From Chaetoderma sp. LZ-2023a (taxonomy: Eukaryota; Mollusca; Caudofoveata; Chaetodermatida; Chaetodermatidae), in contig CM067373.1 of the NCBI GenBank assembly GCA_034401795.1, forward strand, positions 89,087,996 through 89,151,995: a DNA stretch of 64,000 nucleotides. Reading direction: 5' to 3'. Positions 59,501 to 62,660 of the stretch are shown one piece after another. Below the pieces are notes generated by a model. The model saw only the letters and a list, made by a program, of their open reading frames with translations. It searched no databases and was not told where the DNA came from. The stretch's first letter is position 1. The number at the start of each line of letters is the position of its first letter. Made by a program: the position numbers and the translations under genes.

Positions 59501-60720
59501 TTGACAAAATGGGGACAGACAGACAGACGGACGGACGGACATGTTGACCGCTATATCATACACACCCTTCCAGACCCGGGGGTGGAGTGGGGGTCGTGGT
59601 GGATAAAAACGAAATAATCAGAATTTCTTGGAATAGTTCTAGTTACCAAAATTTGAATAGTTACATTTACAATCATATTAGCTATATCGTTCCAGGTTTA
59701 TGTGTAAACGTGCATTGCCAATCAGAATGGACCTTTCTGGTTTTAGCTATAGCCCGCCCATCACTAAGCTCTACTCCCACCTCGCTCGTGCTGTGATCGA
59801 TCGATCCCTGAACTCTCTGACTATCAATTTCCAGAAAACTATACAGGTAAGCTGCAATATTTTCAAACTAATTTGACTGAGCGCTCTTGCTGCCTATGAT
59901 TATTACTTCATCATACACACCACATAGTTAATTATGACGTCATATGACGTCAGATGATCGATGGATAAACTGGAAAGGTGAATTCCGTGCTAATTCTAAA
60001 GAATATGCTTGCTCCCAGTCACAACAGCAGTTGAGTTGAGCAAGTCTCTGAATTGTTGTAGGAGGAATATAAGGAAAGTCACATCAACACAATAAACAGC
60101 AGCACTATGTTGAGCTGTATGCTAAATAAATCCAGAATAAGTCGTTGTAGCTAAGCATACACATCTCCAGCTTGTTTATTATTTTGCGCGTGTTGGAATA
60201 GATTTGAAACATTGAAACCTGAATTCCAAGAACCTAAATTTTACGGTAAGTTAGGGGTAAGATATTAGATATTTGGGAACTAATCTGAATAGGGGGTTGT
60301 TAATGCGTGTGACAGAACAGATCCCAGTCAAATTAGTTTCAGAGTATTCAAAAGAATGTTTATTAAATTATAAAATTGATCAAACACAATTCGTACACTT
60401 TCGGGACAGAAATCTCGATTTTCATGATGGAGCTACACCAATTTGATTGTGACATCAGCTAATATCTGATGTATTTCCTTATGACGTCAGATACTTGGGT
60501 GGGAGATGCAATCCCACTATTCATCCTAGCCGACGTACCCTGTATCAGTATCAAGACCGTCTGTGGGCTGTGTGGAACCATTTGTGGGCTGGTCAGTTCC
60601 GCTGCAATTTTTCGGCTCGCAGGGGTTTGGTATAAACACGTATCCAAGAAGAAGGCCTATTCCAAGACAAAGAACAGCTGCACCGACTGTAATAAGAATT
60701 ACATACCGCGTGGAAACCAT
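14982..60720 (-). CDS. CBM9-like carbohydrate-binding type II membrane protein gene (12 coding exons)
   Basis: Seen: twelve minus-strand exons, 60539-60720, 55560-55687, 53233-53370, 48123-48145, 47769-47800, 47108-47165, 33436-33532, 32342-32453, 21674-21716, 20812-20882, 17633-17741 and 14982-15221, total 1233 nt (410 residues plus stop) in one frame, every intron GT-AG. Residues 1-6 are a short tail with Arg5, about 7-30 a membrane segment, 31-62 a Cys/Thr/Pro/Ser-rich stalk, about 63-310 a CBM9-like beta-sandwich with [36 protein letters not shown] and [19 protein letters not shown], then a C-terminal extension. Several N-X-S/T sequons fit an extracellular domain. Family knowledge: CBM9 domains in bacterial xylanases bind glycan chain ends; related stand-alone proteins occur in bacteria and invertebrates. 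Inferred: a single-pass membrane lectin-like protein of unknown ligand. A cleaved signal peptide instead of an anchor is possible. No enzyme domain is seen. Confidence 0.85.
15305..15365. repeat. MITE-A fragment in intron 11
   Basis: CAATCCAATTTGTTCAAAGT and ATTCAACAG match the palindrome arm. Confidence 0.45.
15600..16345 (-). mobile_element. Penelope-like element 3' fragment
   Basis: Minus frames give [20 protein letters not shown], then [20 protein letters not shown] and YVGE, then, after a frameshift near 15735, [20 protein letters not shown]. This is the linker and GIY-YIG type C-terminus. Another remnant upstream (16161-16343) is open but not assigned. It is about half conserved relative to the 6.0-kb copy, so a different family. 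Confidence 0.72.
16372..17175. repeat. minisatellite, 33/30/32-bp units, about 25 copies
   Basis: Unit types: CTGGCGCACACATATCTTGA plus TATGATTCTTATT (33 bp), a CTGCCG variant, a 30-bp form CTACGCACACATTTTGATAT plus GATTCTTATT, and a 32-bp form. Because 33 and 30 are multiples of three, long open frames arise on both strands (11-residue repeats such as [11 protein letters not shown]). These are not evidence of a protein. Confidence 0.92.
17633..17741 (-). CDS. exon 11
   Basis: Acceptor TACCCCGCAG, donor GTATGC. It completes Arg295 and encodes [16 protein letters not shown], then [16 protein letters not shown]. This matches the WG.VQFS block and the following helix of CBM9-like proteins. Confidence 0.84.
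17819..18215 (-). repeat. MITE-A in intron 10
   Basis: Begins GGATCCATTTCTAGCTATGC and ends near GACAGATCGGATTTCTCCAT. The central palindrome is around CTGCACATAGCAGC. It starts 77 bp upstream of the exon 11 acceptor. Its 18090-18160 part is repeated inverted at 22030-22082. Confidence 0.72.
18440..18680. repeat. MITE-B, fold-back element
   Basis: Long inverted repeat: AGACCAAGAAAAGACTATTTTTGAA at 18499 pairs with TTCAAAAATAATCTTCTCTTGGTCT at 18591, with a further internal stem of ATGACTGGC / GCCAGTCAT. Ends read as AACACT...AGTGTTAA. Confidence 0.7.
18829..18891. repeat. (AT)n microsatellite
   Basis: About 31 uninterrupted AT units. Confidence 0.97.
19253..19552 (-). repeat. MITE-A, internal deletion
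   Basis: Starts GAGGAATCCAGTTTTAGC, contains ATCGATCGATCC, half of the palindrome, and the terminal ACGTCATTCAT / GCGTCATATGATTGAT part. Confidence 0.65.
19588..19737. repeat. short palindromic MITE
   Basis: CTGGGCCCCAGTGCGCAGTT and, inverted, CCTGGTCC..AGT at the right end, around an inner hairpin AAGCAACGTCCGTCGTTAGC ... GCTAACGGTGGGCGTTGCTT. Confidence 0.6.
20163..20345. repeat. MITE-B, fold-back element
   Basis: AGACCAAGAGAAGACATTTT pairs with AAAATAGCCTTCTCTTGGTCT around TGAAATGACAGT. Confidence 0.65.
20503..20545. repeat. (GT)n/(GC)n microsatellite
   Basis: Alternating GTGTGCGCGCGC tract about 270 bp from the exon 10 donor. Confidence 0.85.
20812..20882 (-). CDS. exon 10 ([10 protein letters not shown] motif)
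   Basis: Acceptor GTATTTCAG, donor GTAATA. It encodes [20 protein letters not shown] then LPD and two bases of Arg295. This is the strongest single family match (NW.WSP.G.I.MH.PERWG). Confidence 0.86.
21245..21505 (+). repeat. MITE-A, truncated, in intron 9
   Basis: TACGAATTGTATCTCTCTTT, a shortened palindrome (GGCTGGGAGTTG) and TTACCTGTATAGTTACC. Despite the repeat, the adjoining exon 9 is intact 170 bp away. Confidence 0.55.
21511..21575. repeat. (CGTG)n microsatellite
   Basis: TGCGTGCG/CATGCGTGCG tract inside intron 9, about 100 bp from the exon 9 donor. Confidence 0.85.
21674..21716 (-). CDS. exon 9
   Basis: Acceptor CTGTTGTAG, donor GTGAGA. It completes Arg257 and encodes [14 protein letters not shown]. 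This corresponds to the VEW....DG.Y.K stretch that precedes the W.WSP motif in the family. Confidence 0.8.
21878..22018. repeat. (AT)n then (TGCG)n microsatellites
   Basis: AT repeats at 21878-21898; about 19 TGCG units at 21939-22018. They end at a MITE-A fragment (22030-22082). Confidence 0.92.
22140..22650. repeat. left inverted module (parts A and B)
   Basis: Part A 22140-22460 matches inverted 31850-32295. Part B 22461-22650 (GGGGAGCAAG, TTAAAGGATGTCATAT, CATCCTTGCGGAT, AAGGTCACAATGACGTT) matches inverted 27300-27500. Confidence 0.65.
22651..25385. other. left part of the insertion, no gene recognised
   Basis: AT-rich. 22745-22965 looks like a MITE with AACCCTTTTACGATATTAAG and an inverted end CATTAACCTTTTGACATT. 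Minus-strand coding-like phrases such as [20 protein letters not shown] at about 23690 suggest a decayed gene. None is assignable. Confidence 0.35.
25388..25985 (-). mobile_element. RTE-like LINE 3' fragment
   Basis: Antisense of the C-terminal region ([33 protein letters not shown]) and of [17 protein letters not shown]. The 3' end is GATTACTGTGTTATGCGGC at 25388. It interrupts the decayed gene remnant of this insertion. Confidence 0.7.
26222..27032 (-). pseudogene. decayed gene remnant, possibly a second copy of the unknown gene family
   Basis: Frame 27032-26619 encodes 137 residues with [20 protein letters not shown]; frames at 26514-26222 include [20 protein letters not shown] and [20 protein letters not shown]. 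The latter resembles the block of the 27.8-31.6 kb family that precedes the tract coded near 29330-29420. Relation is tentative, and stops separate the pieces. Confidence 0.35.
27300..27770. repeat. internal module (inverted B, then A in left orientation)
   Basis: 27300-27500 is the inverted copy of part B. 27505-27770 is part A with GATTTTGGTGTCTACC, GCCTAGCAACACATTACGAC and CAAGATGGCCGCCAAAACCA. It sits directly downstream of the pseudogene, facing the inverted A module at 31.85-32.3 kb. Confidence 0.6.
27780..31600 (-). pseudogene. decayed copy of a dispersed metazoan gene family of unknown function
   Basis: Minus-strand frames line up as one protein: 31594-31373; 31332-30774; 30777-30538; 30525-29881 (214 residues open, with [20 protein letters not shown] and [20 protein letters not shown]); 29801-29610 ([20 protein letters not shown]); 29608-29324 ([38 protein letters not shown]); 29320-28960; 28953-28263; 28293-28006 ([11 protein letters not shown]). 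At least ten stops or frameshifts separate them. I recall near-identical block orders in many uncharacterised multi-copy proteins of invertebrates and fish. Those normally have a further tract between the YADFTIH and CLRVYYQ blocks and a Cys-rich C-terminus; both seem lost here. Function unknown. A mobile-element origin is inferred from the flanking inverted modules. Confidence 0.65.
31850..32295. repeat. right inverted module
   Basis: Three diverged units of GGTAGATACC(A/G)AAA(C/T)C, GTATGAATAGTTAAC, GGCGGCCATTTTG and CCAAATATCTAATAACCCCAT, opposite in orientation to 22140-22460 and 27505-27770. It ends about 45 bp from the exon 8 splice donor. Confidence 0.65.
32342..32453 (-). CDS. exon 8 (CBM9-like core)
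   Basis: Acceptor TGTCTTGTCAG, donor GTGAGA. It encodes [16 protein letters not shown] and ends in [10 protein letters not shown] plus two bases of Arg257, matching GWTVE.AIP...L and P..GD.WR.NFSR of the family. The large intronic insertion ends about 50 bp past this donor. Confidence 0.83.
32535..32800 (-). repeat. MITE-A with the palindrome deleted
   Basis: AATGGATTCCAGTTTTAGCC, GGATCAATCGATCGAGCTC, AGGTAAGCTGTTGAATATTT joined straight to AATAGTAAAGACATAC. Lies 80 bp upstream of the exon 8 acceptor. Confidence 0.65.
32990..33185 (+). repeat. MITE-A, 3' half
   Basis: TTAGTTTCAAACTATTCAAC, CGATCGATCCCAACACGAG and GGCGGCGCACAATTAAAACT. Lies in intron 7. A GTCGGTCAGTCGGTCAGTTG run precedes it at 32873. 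Confidence 0.65.
33436..33532 (-). CDS. exon 7 (CBM9-like core)
   Basis: Acceptor TATTCAG, donor GTTAGT after the first base of Ser220. It encodes [20 protein letters not shown] and [12 protein letters not shown], matching the Y.DGG.A...W.....V...GTLN.P block of the family. Confidence 0.84.
33540..35440. other. intron 6 sequence, nothing firmly identified
   Basis: 33700-34020 is GC-richer than its surroundings and 34740-35340 holds phrases such as GGATCCGAACCCGAGGAC at about 34900, whose complement (GGGTTCGGATCC) resembles a tRNA B box. A tRNA-derived SINE is possible, but no convincing A box was found. 34260-34538 is open (92 residues, [10 protein letters not shown]) without a recognised relative. 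Confidence 0.3.
35443..36076. repeat. (ACT)n/(AGT)n arrays with a repeated 39-bp spacer
   Basis: ACT arrays at 35474-35551 and 35587-35667, AGT arrays at 35668-35902 and 35941-36028, then a short ACT array to 36076. The spacer AATACGAACGTTTCTGTTGC plus GACAATTACTCCCTTTTT occurs at about 35443, 35552 and 36029 in one orientation and at 35903-35944 inverted. Open frames here are only triplet repeats. Confidence 0.95.
36077..36990 (-). other. LINE 3' untranslated region with an internal duplication
   Basis: 36335-36465 and 36500-36610 are diverged tandem copies beginning GCACACCGT(G/A)TAGTAGTA, each holding GGCCAAATGGCGA, CCAACAAGTGG and ATTGA(T/C)GCCA. No open frame. Confidence 0.65.
36994..40797 (-). 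pseudogene. LINE ORF2: endonuclease and reverse transcriptase, interrupted
   Basis: ATG at 40797-40795, [20 protein letters not shown], then a TAG where LQE.K of the endonuclease is expected (about 40693). The frame 40668-39775 has [18 protein letters not shown] and the SDHN active-site block ([14 protein letters not shown]). A frameshift near 39840 leads to 39841-38861 with [32 protein letters not shown] and [16 protein letters not shown]. Another near 38865 leads to [14 protein letters not shown] and [10 protein letters not shown]. Further frames 38364-37300 and 37227-36994 cover the C-terminus, including a [18 protein letters not shown] zinc-like motif. At least four lesions. Confidence 0.85.
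40835..42076 (-). pseudogene. LINE ORF1: nucleic-acid-binding protein with zinc knuckles, one stop
   Basis: Open from [20 protein letters not shown] to a single in-frame TAA at 41858-41860, then open again in the same frame for 329 residues. A CX2CX4HX4C knuckle ([14 protein letters not shown]) is followed by a second in which the second Cys is Tyr ([14 protein letters not shown]). The C-terminal half is acidic and ends [12 protein letters not shown]2 starts just past its stop on the sense strand. The start codon may lie further upstream. Confidence 0.78.
42077..42880 (-). other. LINE 5' untranslated region with repeated hairpins
   Basis: Two copies of an inverted repeat (CTAACAAATATACGAATAGA ... 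GTCGTATATTTGTTAG at 42320-42365, and 42410-42460 with ATATATGAATAGATAGTACA) flank a third stem AACCACTTTCTAAGTGGTT. Confidence 0.6.
42881..43155. repeat. (TAC)n microsatellite and decayed extension
   Basis: Thirty uninterrupted TAC units to 42972, then a run of CTG/CTA/CTT-like triplets decaying to 43155. Confidence 0.93.
43156..44180. other. intron 6 sequence, no gene recognised
   Basis: 43300-43900 is unusually GC-balanced, with minus-strand open frames sharing phrases such as [20 protein letters not shown] and DGSAENAV. It may be an old retroelement RNase H or RT remnant (FTDGSAENA near 43560 resembles the FTDGS motif of RNase H). Too degraded to call. Confidence 0.35.
44570..45240 (+). 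pseudogene. LINE endonuclease domain
   Basis: [14 protein letters not shown], a stop, then [20 protein letters not shown], the frame 44727-45230 with [18 protein letters not shown] and [15 protein letters not shown], and [12 protein letters not shown] in another frame. The order matches an apurinic-type LINE endonuclease (N, E, Y, GDFN, SDH). Confidence 0.75.
45525..47073 (+). pseudogene. LINE reverse transcriptase and C-terminal region
   Basis: Frames in order: 45525-45749; 45827-46057 ([18 protein letters not shown]); 46200-46360 with [20 protein letters not shown] and [13 protein letters not shown]; 46414-46695 with [20 protein letters not shown] and KYADDVDEE. Then [17 protein letters not shown] and the C-terminal block. 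Several stops. Confidence 0.72.
47108..47165 (-). CDS. exon 6 (CBM9-like core)
   Basis: Acceptor TGTTTTAG, donor GTATGT. It completes Asn168 and encodes [19 protein letters not shown], matching NYKEFEINALNT.WDLLL.K of the family. A LINE end lies only 35 bp beyond the donor. Confidence 0.84.
47236..47366. repeat. (CA)n microsatellite in intron 5
   Basis: CGCGCGC then CACACG and about 30 CA units, ending CATACGCACACG. Confidence 0.95.
47555..47680 (+). repeat. MITE-A 3' fragment in intron 5
   Basis: CAAAACGTGGACGAAGCTTA followed by a duplicated GGCGGGGCATAGCTAGAAAT. Confidence 0.6.
47769..47800 (-). CDS. exon 5 (32-bp exon)
   Basis: Acceptor CTATTGCAG, donor GTAAGT. It encodes [10 protein letters not shown] plus two bases of Asn168, continuing the FEVF.DPDG..HNY block of CBM9-like domains. 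Confidence 0.82.
47832..48085. repeat. CA/CG-rich ACGCAC repeats in intron 4
   Basis: Degenerate ACGCACGCAC tracts between the 32-bp and 23-bp exons. Confidence 0.7.
48123..48145 (-). CDS. exon 4 (23-bp microexon)
   Basis: Acceptor TTTTACAG, donor GTAAGT. With the G from exon 3 it encodes V-WTDNAFE, matching the DNDFEVF block of the family. The neighbouring frames agree on both sides. Confidence 0.8.
48512..48657 (-). repeat. MITE-A, first part, split by Tc1
   Basis: GGATGAATCCTCTTTTCGCT, GGGATCGATCGAACCATGAC, and GTGAGCTGTTGTA, which continues after the Tc1 element at 50309. Confidence 0.7.
48658..50308 (+). mobile_element. Tc1/mariner transposon, apparently intact
   Basis: 1651 bp with identical 22-bp ends CACCTGTGCAAAAGTTAAGC-AC and its complement, flanked by TA on both sides, and one uninterrupted transposase gene. 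Inserted in the TA of the MITE-A palindrome arm, which resumes at 50309 as TATTTTGAAACCAGTTTCAG. Confidence 0.9.
48967..49986 (+). CDS. Tc1-family transposase (DD34E)
   Basis: 339 residues, the usual length. Cuts and rejoins the transposon at TA sites. Residues 4-45 form the first helix-turn-helix ([20 protein letters not shown]), RPRSGRPKK at about 54-62 is the GRPR-like linker, and 80-115 the second helix-turn-helix. Catalytic residues D149 (RSDESRF), D241 ([11 protein letters not shown]) and E276 ([12 protein letters not shown]), with 34 residues between the last two. [10 protein letters not shown] at 184-193 is the glycine-rich block. The residues before D149 are VHRS where most relatives have a hydrophobic run, the one oddity. 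The ATG at 48967 opens the conserved start [11 protein letters not shown]. No stops or frameshifts, so possibly functional. Confidence 0.95.
   Translation: MARRRLSDRVKWQIIGMHTTGMSCREIGRQLNINHTVISRLIAKHGQTNEVKDRPRSGRPKKTTSRDDLVRLVRRSPFTNSRVLSQQWETRNRVSMSTVKRRLYAAGMKARRPVRRPLLTAHHKEERLRWCNERRHWNMRSWRRVHRSDESRFLRHATDGRTRVWRSRRTAYDQRNIMEEVPFGGGSVMIWGCISFDCKLDLLTVPGTLNGQRYQDSILDRVVVPHFVNHAPGTHPIFMDDNARPHRARAVHEYLRQNAIETLPWPARSPDMNPIEHIWDILGNMVRRRDPPVQNLQELRDALHLEWQRIPQWRISRMVTSMRRRVQAVIQAQGGYTRY
50309..50562 (-). repeat. MITE-A, second part, split by Tc1
   Basis: Continues the palindrome (ATTAGTTTCAAAATATTAAA) and ends with GACGTAATATACTTGAGTGA, then TTGGATTCATCCATT. Confidence 0.7.
50650..51125 (-). 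repeat. two further MITE-A pieces
   Basis: 50650-50860 has TATACAGGTAAGCTGATGAA and ACGTCATTTGATTATGACGT; 50862-51125 has CCAGTTTTAGGCAAGCTG, TTAAATTAGTTTTAAAATAT and three ACGTCA-like sites. Confidence 0.65.
51288..51340. repeat. (GAT)n at the LINE 3' end
   Basis: About 16 GAT units run directly into GATTACTGCATTCTGCGACT, the 3' end of the following minus-strand LINE. Confidence 0.9.
51338..52990 (-). mobile_element. RTE-like LINE, 5'-truncated
   Basis: Reads from about 52990 down: [95 protein letters not shown] (YTDD instead of YADD), the [10 protein letters not shown] block and the FGH-type C-terminus. Truncated within the RT at its 5' side. Several frameshifts. Confidence 0.78.
52998..53182. 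repeat. palindromic MITE next to exon 3
   Basis: TATAGCCAATAGATGTATCT ... CTTTTCTTGTGGGACAATAC, then after a loop GTATTGTCCCACAAGAAACA ... GATGTATCTATCGGCTATA. Arms of about 70 bp. It ends 50 bp from the exon 3 donor. Confidence 0.75.
53233..53370 (-). CDS. exon 3 (CBM9-like core)
   Basis: Acceptor ATTCTCAG. It encodes [20 protein letters not shown] and then [20 protein letters not shown], a close fit to the CBM9-like signature RTRVK..WDD.YLYIAAEL. The donor used is GTTTGA after TTT G (phase 1). It is weak, but it is the only GT that keeps the reading frame into exon 4. Confidence 0.83.
53640..53880. repeat. MITE-B, fold-back element
   Basis: ATCAACAGAAGATTATTTTTAAA pairs with TTCAAAAATACTCTTCTCTT, with ATGACTGACAGGCCATTCAT in the middle. 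Lies in intron 2. Confidence 0.65.
53930..54290 (+). repeat. MITE-A with half palindrome
   Basis: CATATGACGTCATAATCGGC, GGTGACGTCATAACC, GGCAGCCACAGCACCCAGTC, GATCGATCATCTCAATACGA and GGGCGGGGCATAGCTAAAAT, ending TGTCCATTAGG. Confidence 0.7.
54455..55345 (-). repeat. cluster of degraded MITE-A pieces in intron 2
   Basis: 54455-54720 and 54780-54950 carry GGATCC...GTAGCTAAGCTCCGCC and CTAACTGAGCTCCACCC starts and palindrome pieces. 55165-55345 has GACGTCATATGATTGACTGA and TACGTCAGATACTTGTGTCA. Confidence 0.55.
55560..55687 (-). CDS. exon 2 (first strand of CBM9-like domain)
   Basis: Acceptor ATTTTCCAG, donor GTAATA. It encodes a segment with the family-typical [12 protein letters not shown], where CBM9-like proteins usually read ITIDG..DE.AW, then WTEDFA. 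It begins with one base completing Gly61 and ends in phase 1. Confidence 0.85.
55745..56770. other. intron 1 sequence, no gene
   Basis: Contains (CAA)n at 56466-56505 (13 units) and plain AT-rich sequence. Nothing else recognised. Confidence 0.5.
56770..56885. repeat. MITE-B fragment
   Basis: GGCCAAGAGAAGACTATCTTTGA and ACCGAACTAGTCACTCCAGT, GGTAAATCTTCAAAAATGA. Confidence 0.55.
57000..57620 (-). mobile_element. diverged RTE-like LINE fragment
   Basis: CTTATCTAGAACTGCCTTTG, CATTACAGTTGTAATGCATC and TGTGACGCAATGCGCAGCAA align in order with 51710-51900 of the better LINE copy, so the same part of the element in the same orientation. Confidence 0.5.
57829..57908. repeat. C-rich CCCCCAC tract
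   Basis: Poly-C and CCCACC/CCCCAC units, G-rich on the minus (sense) strand. Confidence 0.9.
58280..59575. repeat. tandemly arranged dispersed repeat in intron 1
   Basis: A unit of roughly 300-350 bp recurs three to four times: GCTAAACTGTAGGAGTTG, GTTGACAAGAAATGATTG, AATGCAGTTTATGT, TTTAAAGGG, CACATGCACATCTTCA, GTTTCAAAAGAAT. Interspersed GGACAGACGGATAGACAT runs. Ends in GACGGACGGACGGACATGTT then CGCTATATCA, as at 10.6 kb. No open frame. Confidence 0.7.
59725..59985 (-). repeat. MITE-A with half palindrome
   Basis: AATGGACCTTTCTGGTTTTA, GTGATCGATCGATCCCTGAA, ACTATACAGGTAAGCTGCAA, then ATGACGTCATATGACGTCAG, two adjacent CRE-like sites. Confidence 0.7.
60150..60522 (-). repeat. MITE-A abutting the exon 1 donor
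   Basis: AATTTTACGGTAAGTTAG, palindrome arms around 60280-60350, GTTTATTAAATTATAAAATT, and the terminal GACGTCAGATACTTGGGTGG..ATTCATCC. It ends about 15 bp from the exon 1 splice donor at 60538. Confidence 0.65.
60539..60720 (-). CDS. exon 1 (start codon, membrane anchor, stalk)
   Basis: ATG at 60720-60718 with an in-frame TAA two codons upstream and a favourable context (GAGATGG). It encodes [20 protein letters not shown] and then a further hydrophobic run to about residue 30, followed by a stalk with C34, C39 and two N-X-S sequons. The donor GTACGT follows GG (phase 2). The next exon supplies T, giving Gly61. Start choice is firm unless an upstream exon adds sequence. Confidence 0.82.
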
Positions 60721-60824
60721 CTCTTATTTGAGCGAAACTGTATGTGCTAATGCACAACTTGAAAAGCAACTGTGAAGAGAAATGAATACAGTTAAGCGGT
60801 AATCATATGGTCAGATTAATGGAT

Positions 60825-61150
60825 GAATCCGATTAGTCAGTCAGGTATATGACATCATAATCAATTACGTCACATGTTGGCTGACCTCACAATGATAATT
60901 GGCAGAAACATTCCGTCATGAACATGGAATAGTCCGTCATGTGTACGAATTGTATATCTTCACTATTTACTAAACATTCATTTGAATATTTTGAAATTAA
61001 TTTGACTGGGAGCTGTTACAGTCCCCAGGCAAATTAGTTCCAAAATATTAAACATGTTAGCTGTATGCATACCATGAAATTGGGATTCTGGCAATTTAGG
61101 AGTCATAGCTTAGCTAGAGGTAGGCGGCATAGCTACAAGTGGATTCATCA
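60825..61150 (+). repeat. MITE-A upstream of exon 1
   Basis: TGGATGAATCCGATTAGTCA, TGACATCATAATCAATTACG, ACTATTTACTAAACATTCAT, a shortened palindrome, ending GGCATAGCTACAAGTGGATT. About 105 bp upstream of the start codon. Confidence 0.65.
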
Positions 61151-61754
61151 ATTGAATTTAACTATTGAAAGCAAAGTCTGCACAAGGCGAATCCGACGAA
61201 TCAGATACACTCATACATCATCAGAATAATGATAATTCTTAGTGTATTCTTAGCGGGATGGCGAAATTGAACCTCCGATTCGTCGAAGTTGACATGATGA
61301 GGCGAAAGACAAATCGTGCAAGATCAATCGCATTGCATTTTATCTAAAGCCATGTCACCATAGGCCCTATATGCCAGAATTTATCTAATTCCCGTAATCT
61401 GACAGAAAGGAGAAATGTTTGGATTGATTGACCTATATAGAGTTTTATTTTCAGTCAATAGCGCCATTATGGCGAACTTCTCCGGGCTTTCTTACACCGG
61501 TACCCATTTATATTCCTGAGTGGAGAGAGGCTGATACTGATACTGATAAATAAACAGACATTGTACACAGTATATGGAGATGTATATAAATTCTCCCCAT
61601 TAAACTGTGCACAGGCATCAACTTTTTTATAACATTATTATTATCATCATAATTATTAACAGTATTATTATCATTATCGTCATTAGATTCCATTCTTGTG
61701 TCAACAGCGCCGCGGGGCATTAAATGTTGCATTTCTACAAACTTACTCCCTTAA

Positions 61755-62160
61755 TTCACCTTTCCAGAGTATCCACCCATCATATGACGTCATAATCAAC
61801 TACGTGATGTGTAGAATGACATCATAATGAATGACGTCATGAATGACGTCGATAAGTACGTCATGAAAGCATATTTGAAGACGATCTATGCGTTGTTGTA
61901 CAAATTGTATATCTTTACTATTCAATAAATTTTCTGTTGAATATTTTGAAAATAATTTAACTTGGCGCTGTTGCTGCCTTAGGCAGCAACAGCACCCAGT
62001 CAAATTAGTTTCAAAATATTCAACAGCTTACCTGTGTAATTTTTTGTGAATCGATAGTCAGGTTGTTCAGAGATCGATCGATCCCAACGCGAGCGAGGTA
62101 TAGGTGGTGCTTAGCTAGAGATGGGCGAGGCATAGCTATTACCGAAAGGTCCATTGGTTA
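61755..62160 (+). repeat. MITE-A, best preserved copy
   Basis: CATATGACGTCATAATCAAC, AATGACGTCATGAATGACGTC, a full palindrome (GCGCTGTTGCTGCCTTAGGCAGCAACAGCACC), GATCGATCGATCCCAACGCG, GGCGAGGCATAGC, ending AAAGGTCCATTGG. About 405 bp. Confidence 0.78.
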
Positions 62161-62209
62161 CAGGTTAAGAAAATCTAAATTTCTTCTCAGCCAGTGCCAA
62201 CATACAGGC

Positions 62210-62380
62210 CACGTGAAGACAACTCCCGGAAATCCATCACCAAAATCAGTCCCTCGATTATCGAGCCAACCATTCAAGTGTTAAATCTTCAGAAACTATT
62301 CTGACCATGTCCCGCAAATGGGCACCGCTCAAGACCACTGCAGAGGCCGTTGTGTCTGGCTTGACCATTAAATGGTTACG
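62210..62380. repeat. MITE-B, degraded
   Basis: ATTATCGAGCCAACCATTCA, GTGTTAAATCTTCAGAAACT, then GCTTGACCATTAAATGGTTA. Confidence 0.5.
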
Positions 62381-62388
62381 TAGACACA

Positions 62389-62660
62389 AGCATGATTATA
62401 ATCAACATCATTATTAGTAACATTACTAGTATCATTATTAGCTTCAATAGCATCATCGTCATTATTATTATTGTTATTTATTTTATTGTCAGTTTTTTTA
62501 TAATTATTATTGTTATTACAATTATTATTATAATTATTACTCTCATCATAAGTCTCATCATTAATTTGAGTAGTTTTATTATCATTATTATTATTATCAT
62601 TTTTATATCTTCATCATCATCATCATCGTATCGCCACCATCACCATCGTCATCATTATCA
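62389..62660. repeat. (ATT)n/(CAT)n degenerate microsatellite
   Basis: Imperfect ATTATT and CATCAT units; the open frame here is low-complexity. Confidence 0.88.

Noticed and set aside
60469-60775. Plus-strand frames of 93 and 70 residues over 60.5-60.8 kb
   Set aside because: Antisense shadows of exon 1.
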